Under the pieces are notes generated by a model. That model worked only from the letters and a program-made list of their open reading frames with translations, made no database searches and was not told the origin of the DNA. A program made the translations under genes and the position numbers. A stretch of 64,000 nucleotides of DNA from Streptomyces diastaticus subsp. diastaticus (GTDB lineage: Bacteria; Actinomycetota; Actinomycetes; Streptomycetales; Streptomycetaceae): positions 248,001 to 312,000 of the forward strand of contig NZ_BLLN01000002.1 in NCBI RefSeq assembly GCF_011170125.1, given 5' to 3'. This document shows, piece after piece, positions 60,192 through 64,000 of this stretch (positions within the stretch are counted from its first letter, which is position 1; each line of letters opens with the position of its first letter).

Positions 60192-60287
60192 GTGTCCGCC
60201 AGTCCGACGGACCCTCCGGGACACAGTCCCCGACCATCCCGCCCCCATGACCATGATCAAGGCACTCGGCGGGGTGGTGTTCGATGA
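60192..60287 (+). CDS. 31-residue proline-rich leader peptide upstream of CNNM gene
   Basis: GTG 60192 has a near-perfect AAGGAGA six bases upstream, much better than the downstream gene's own site. It encodes 31 residues with six prolines in positions 5-18 (PTDPPGHSPRPSRP) and a His/Asp patch. Its TGA stop overlaps the ATG of the CNNM-family gene (ATGA). Context suggests a translated leader that governs the downstream gene. Confidence 0.6.
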   Translation: MSASPTDPPGHSPRPSRPHDHDQGTRRGGVR

Positions 60288-61630
60288 GTGCCGCTCTGGG
60301 CCTGCTGGCCGTCGTCCTGCTCACCGCCGGGACCGGCTACTTCGTCGCCCAGGAATTCGCCTACGTCTCCGCCGACCGCCTCAAGCTGGCCCGTGAGGCC
60401 GAGCAGGGTGACCAGCGCGCCCAGCGCGCCCTGAAGGTGCTGGAACGCCTGTCGTTCATGCTCTCCGGCGCTCAGCTCGGCATCACCGTCACCGGTCTGG
60501 TCGTCGGCTTCCTCGCCGAGCCGTCCGTCTCGGCGCTGCTGCGGCCCGCGCTGGAGGCCGCCGGCGTGCCCGGCGCCGCCGTCACCGGCATCTCCGTGGT
60601 GCTGGCCTTCGTCCTCGCCACCGTCGTCCAGATGGTGCTGGGCGAGCTGGCGCCGAAGAACCTCGCCCTGGCCGTGCCCGAGCGGCTCGCCAAGTCGCTG
60701 GCCTCCTCCACGCTGCTGTACCTGAAGATCGTCGGGCCGGTGGTGCGCGTCTTCGACGGCGCCGCCAACGGCCTGCTGCGCCGGATCGGCATCGAGCCGG
60801 TCGAGGAGCTGCACCACGGCGCGACCCTGGAGGAACTCGGCCACCTCATCGGCGAGTCCCACGAGCGGGGTGAGCTGCCGAAGGACACCGCGCTCCTCCT
60901 CGACCACGCCCTGGAGTTCTCCGAGCGCCCCCTGAAGGAGGTGCTGGTGCCGCGCGCCGACACCGTCTTCGTGCGCCACGACGCGCCCGCCACCGAGGCG
61001 GTCGACCTGATCGCCCGGTACGGCCACTCCACCTACCCGGTTCTCGGTGACCACCCCGACGACGTCACGGGCGTCGTCGGGGTGCGCGAGCTGACCCACC
61101 ACTCGGAGGAGTCGCTGGCCGCGACCACCGCCGGGGGCGTGGCCCGCGAGCCGCTGCTGCTGCCCGAGACGCTGCCGCTGCCCGACGCCGTCGAGCAGAT
61201 GCGCGAGGCCGACGACGAGTTCGCCGTCGTCCTCGACGAGCACGGCGGCGTCGCCGGCATCGTCACCTACGAGGACATCGCCGAGGAACTGGTCGGCGAC
61301 ATCGCCGACGAGTCCGACCGCGTCACCGACCTGGCGGCGCCGGACGGCGCCGGCTGGCTGGTCGACGCCGGGCGCCGGGTGGACGAGGTGGCCGAGGCCA
61401 CCGGCGTCCACCTGCCCGAGGACGAGGCGTACGAGACCGTCGCCGGGCTCATCGTCGACCGGCTCGGCCGCTTCCCGGCCGTGGGCGACCGGCTCTCCGT
61501 CGGTCTCGACGGCGGGCTGGAGGCGGTCCTGGTGGTCCGCACCCTGGACCGGCACGTCCCGGACCTGGTGCGGCTGGAGACCGCCCCGGCGGCCACTCCC
61601 GCCGAGGCCCGTGAGGAGGGGACGGCATGA
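60284..61630 (+). CDS. CNNM/CorC-family (HlyC/CorC) membrane protein
   Basis: 448 residues: DUF21/CNNM transmembrane domain at ~1-190 (TGYFVAQEFAYVSADR; GAQLGITVTGLVVGFLAEP), CBS pair at ~200-345 (EVLVPRADTVFV; DDEFAVVLDEHGGVAGIVTYEDIAEELVGDI) and a C-terminal CorC-HlyC domain (~350-440). CNNM proteins handle Mg2+ efflux or homeostasis. Overlaps the leader ORF upstream and the second CNNM gene downstream by four bases each. Confidence 0.93.
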   Translation: MSAALGLLAVVLLTAGTGYFVAQEFAYVSADRLKLAREAEQGDQRAQRALKVLERLSFMLSGAQLGITVTGLVVGFLAEPSVSALLRPALEAAGVPGAAVTGISVVLAFVLATVVQMVLGELAPKNLALAVPERLAKSLASSTLLYLKIVGPVVRVFDGAANGLLRRIGIEPVEELHHGATLEELGHLIGESHERGELPKDTALLLDHALEFSERPLKEVLVPRADTVFVRHDAPATEAVDLIARYGHSTYPVLGDHPDDVTGVVGVRELTHHSEESLAATTAGGVAREPLLLPETLPLPDAVEQMREADDEFAVVLDEHGGVAGIVTYEDIAEELVGDIADESDRVTDLAAPDGAGWLVDAGRRVDEVAEATGVHLPEDEAYETVAGLIVDRLGRFPAVGDRLSVGLDGGLEAVLVVRTLDRHVPDLVRLETAPAATPAEAREEGTA

Positions 61631-62658
61631 GCTTCCCGATGGCCCTGTTCGTCACCGTCCTCCTGCTGATCGGCAGCGGCTTCTTCGTCGCCGCCGAGTT
61701 CGCCCTGGTCGCCGCGCGCCGCCACCGGATGGAGAAGGCCGCCGCCGAGGGGCGGCGCGGCGCGGGCGCCGCCCTCGCCGGGATGCGCGAGCTGTCGCTG
61801 ATGCTGGCCGGTGCCCAGCTGGGCATCACCATCTGCACGCTGGGCCTCGGCTCGGTGTCGAAACCCGCGATCTCGCACGCCCTCGACCCGGTGCTGAAGG
61901 GGCTGGGGCTGCCCGCCTCGCTCAGCTACGGCATCGCCTTCGCCATCGCCATGATGGTGGTGGTCTTCCTGCACATGGTCGTCGGCGAGATGGCGCCCAA
62001 GTCGTGGGCCATCGCCCACCCGGAGCGCTCGGCGATGCTGCTGGCACCGCCGTTCCGCGCGCTGGTGAAGCTGGTCCGCCCGCTGATCTGGGTGCTCAAC
62101 CGCGTGAGCAACGCCCTGGTGCGGCTGTGCCGCGTCACCCCGCGTGAGGAGATCACCGAGGTCCACAACCGCGAGCAGCTCACCCAGCTGGTCGCCGAGT
62201 CCCGGCGGCTCGGGCTGATCAGCGAGGACGACAGCGAGCTGATCACCAGCTCGCTGACCGAACCGCTCTCCCCGGTGGGCGACCTGCAGATCCCGGCGGC
62301 CGCGATCGTCTCGGTGCCCGCCGACGCGGACGCCCCGACGGTGCTGGCGACCGCGGCCGCCCACGACCGCAGCCGCCTGCTGGTCCGGGACGGCGCCCGG
62401 TTCATCGGCTCGGTCCACGCCCGGGACGCGCTGATCGCCCGCTCCCGGGGCCGCGAGGTGACCGCCCGCAGGCTGGCCCGCCCGGTGCCGGCGCTCTCCG
62501 CCGAGGACACGGTGGGCCAGGCGATCGAGGTGCTGCGGCAGCGCCGCGCCTCGCTGGCCGTCGTCCACGACCCGGCCGACCCGGCGCGCACCGTCACCGG
62601 CCTGGTCTCCCTGGACGACCTGCTGGCCCGCCTGCTGCACCCGCAGGAGGCGGCCTGA
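61627..62658 (+). CDS. Second CNNM-family membrane protein, without CorC domain
   Basis: 343 residues. Same CNNM transmembrane start (FFVAAEFALVAARRHRMEKAA; AGAQLGITICTLGLGSVSKPAI) and a CBS pair (~215-335), but it ends there, lacking the C-terminal CorC-HlyC domain. Coupled by ATGA to the first CNNM gene; such pairs probably form heterodimers for Mg2+/Co2+ homeostasis. Confidence 0.92.
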   Translation: MSFPMALFVTVLLLIGSGFFVAAEFALVAARRHRMEKAAAEGRRGAGAALAGMRELSLMLAGAQLGITICTLGLGSVSKPAISHALDPVLKGLGLPASLSYGIAFAIAMMVVVFLHMVVGEMAPKSWAIAHPERSAMLLAPPFRALVKLVRPLIWVLNRVSNALVRLCRVTPREEITEVHNREQLTQLVAESRRLGLISEDDSELITSSLTEPLSPVGDLQIPAAAIVSVPADADAPTVLATAAAHDRSRLLVRDGARFIGSVHARDALIARSRGREVTARRLARPVPALSAEDTVGQAIEVLRQRRASLAVVHDPADPARTVTGLVSLDDLLARLLHPQEAA

Positions 62659-62695
62659 CGCACCGTCCGGCCCCGACGGGGCCGGGCACCGCACG

Positions 62696-62733
62696 GCGAA
62701 GGCCCCGGACACATACGTGTCCGGGGCCTTCGC
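62696..62733. terminator. Bidirectional terminator after the CNNM pair
   Basis: 17-base perfect arms GCGAAGGCCCCGGACAC / GTGTCCGGGGCCTTCGC with loop ATAC, between the convergent CNNM and DoxX-like genes. Confidence 0.88.
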
Positions 62734-62768
62734 CCGTTCCGCGCGCCGGGCGGAAGCCGGCGGCCGGG

Positions 62769-64000
62769 TCAGCCGAAGAGGCCGCCGACCAGCTTCTGGC
62801 CGCCTCCGCCGGAGCCGCCGTCGGCCGGGTCGTCGCCCGGCTCCTCGGCGCCGCCGCCGTCGCCAGGGGCCTGCCCGCCCGGCTCGCCCGAGCCGCCGGA
62901 GTCGTCGCCCGGGCCCGCGCTGGTCTGCGGCGGGGGCTGCGGGGCGTTCTGCCGGGGCGGGGCCTGTCCGGGGCCCTGGGTCTCGGCGGGCGCGGTGGTG
63001 CCGGCGCCCGCGGTCTCCCGCTGCTCGGTGCCGTCGGGGCCGCTGGTGGTCTCCGAGGGGCCGGCCGTGGTGCCGCCCGACGGGGTCTGCTCCGGGTCGG
63101 CGGAGGCGTCGGGGCTGCCGGAGACCTGGCCGGACTCGCTCGGCAGCGGCATGCCGGGCACGTTGTTGCGCGGCGCCTCGCCGGGGCCGGGGACGACGAC
63201 CCGGTCGGCGTCGCGGACGGCGCTGCCGAGCAGGGCGCCGAAGAGCAGGGTGAGGCCGACGGCGACGGTGGCGACGACCATGCCGCGCTTGAGCACCCAG
63301 CGCCGCAACTGCCAGAGTTCGGCGCGCGGGCCGAGCTTGCGCCAGGCGTCGGCGGCGAGCTTGCCGTCGACCGACCAGACCGGGGCGCCCGCGATGATCA
63401 GCGGGCTCCAGGCGGCCAGGTAGATGACGTCGGACATGGAGTAGACGGGGTTCGCGCGCCAGCTGACGGTGATCAGCAGGGTGGCCGCGAGCACCGCGCC
63501 GGCACCGGCGGCGAGCCGCTGCCACAGGCCCAGCACGGTCAGCACGCCGACCAGGACCTGGAGGAAGGCGACCAGCAGGCCGACGCCGACCGGGTGGTGG
63601 AGGGCGAAGCCGTGCAGCGGTTCGGCGAGGGACCACGGCTGGAGCGTGTCGAGCCACCGCACCAGGGAGCCGCGCTCACCGCCGTCGAAGTAGGCCGGGT
63701 CGCAGAGCTTGCTCATCCCGGCGTAGGCGGTGGCGATGCCGAGCAGGACGCGCAGCGGCAGCAGGACGACCCCGAGGTTCATCCGCCGGTACGGGTAGTA
63801 CGCGTGCCGCACCGCGGAGCGGGCCTTGGGGCGCCCGTCCTGGCCGGGGTCGCTGCCGTCGCCGCCGTCGTAGCCGTCGCCGGCACCGTCGCCGTCGTGG
63901 GCGGGGGTGCCGTGGTGCGGGGTGGGGGTGTCCTCGTCGTAGGCGCTGCCGGCCGAGCGCATCCGGGGCAGCAGCGGTCCGCCCGGGGTGTGGCCGGTGA
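62769..64000 (-). CDS. DoxX-family membrane protein (start outside or at the window edge)
   Basis: The frame is open to the right edge. An ATG at 63962 is possible but has no ribosome site, so the gene probably begins beyond the window. A Gly/Asp-rich head is followed by about five hydrophobic segments of the DoxX fold (LGVVLLPLRVLLGIATAYAGMSKL; VGLLVAFLQVLVGVLTVLGLWQRLAAGAGAVLAATLL), another segment (VVATVAVGLTLLFGALLG), and a long extracytoplasmic Pro/Gly/Thr/Glu tail ending GGGGQKLVGGLFG. DoxX-like proteins are tied to redox and thiol homeostasis at the membrane. Confidence 0.85.
   Translation of the reverse strand, partial: TGHTPGGPLLPRMRSAGSAYDEDTPTPHHGTPAHDGDGAGDGYDGGDGSDPGQDGRPKARSAVRHAYYPYRRMNLGVVLLPLRVLLGIATAYAGMSKLCDPAYFDGGERGSLVRWLDTLQPWSLAEPLHGFALHHPVGVGLLVAFLQVLVGVLTVLGLWQRLAAGAGAVLAATLLITVSWRANPVYSMSDVIYLAAWSPLIIAGAPVWSVDGKLAADAWRKLGPRAELWQLRRWVLKRGMVVATVAVGLTLLFGALLGSAVRDADRVVVPGPGEAPRNNVPGMPLPSESGQVSGSPDASADPEQTPSGGTTAGPSETTSGPDGTEQRETAGAGTTAPAETQGPGQAPPRQNAPQPPPQTSAGPGDDSGGSGEPGGQAPGDGGGAEEPGDDPADGGSGGGGQKLVGGLFG

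Noticed and set aside
1..64000. CRISPR arrays, prophage or large biosynthetic gene cluster.
   Set aside because: No regularly spaced repeats, phage structural genes, or PKS/NRPS/terpene core genes were seen in the window.

Overview
The window is high-GC actinobacterial DNA with the strong third-position G/C preference and frequent GTG starts of Streptomyces. Gene content supports this: msiK, a GAF-PAS-GGDEF diguanylate cyclase resembling CdgB, a thioredoxin-reductase-like flavoprotein, many TetR/LysR/MerR regulators and ATGA-overlapped gene pairs. From memory, the order from the diguanylate cyclase (near 5 kb) to msiK (near 58 kb) resembles the S. coelicolor SCO4281-SCO4240 core segment. A perfect 16-bp parS site near 32 kb fits an origin-proximal location. 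No numbers or searches were run.

Layout. 0-7 kb: 3' end of a class II aldolase, a sugar O-acetyltransferase divergent from a LysR regulator, a CBM-like membrane protein, cdgB (with BldD- and Crp-like sites upstream), flavin reductase, arfB. 7-16 kb: terD, GNAT, an alcohol dehydrogenase stump beside an FG-GAP fragment, an SDR epimerase divergent from its TetR regulator, an M1 peptidase lipoprotein, two small unknowns, a SoxR-type promoter with no gene behind it, an APH(6)-like kinase and a FAD oxidase. 16-31 kb: serine hydrolase, DUF2945, DUF488 plus alkyltransferase-like protein, an HTH regulator/hydrolase pair, CPBP protease, small membrane proteins, an RHH regulator with DUF4097 partner, a frameshifted CBS protein, a cysteine hydrolase and a MacB-type ABC exporter. 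31-38 kb: thiI, parS, an fprB-like ferredoxin-reductase fusion beside an AurF-like diiron oxygenase, an accessory patch (two unknown genes plus an IS5-family element) and a crcB pair. 38-46 kb: two-component system, phosphatase, CxxC flavoprotein, an SCO5918-family protein / DEAD helicase / cold-shock protein set, and a MerR-type protein.

46-51 kb is the most interesting part: five same-strand genes forming a partner-switching cascade (PAS-GAF-PP2C phosphatase, cobalamin-binding protein, two STAS proteins, HATPase anti-sigma kinase). The cobalamin protein has the W-x9-EH signature of CarH-type B12 photoreceptors but no DNA-binding domain, suggesting light or B12 input into sigma-factor control. 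The proximal STAS protein has lost the phosphorylatable serine.

51-64 kb: initiator tRNA-Met, TetR regulator, carbonic anhydrase plus SulP transporter (likely bicarbonate uptake), a four-repeat membrane protein, tRNA-Thr, msiK with a structured leader, a nucleotidyltransferase, and two CNNM-family genes preceded by a 31-codon proline-rich leader ORF that overlaps the first start codon. A DoxX-family membrane protein runs off the right edge.
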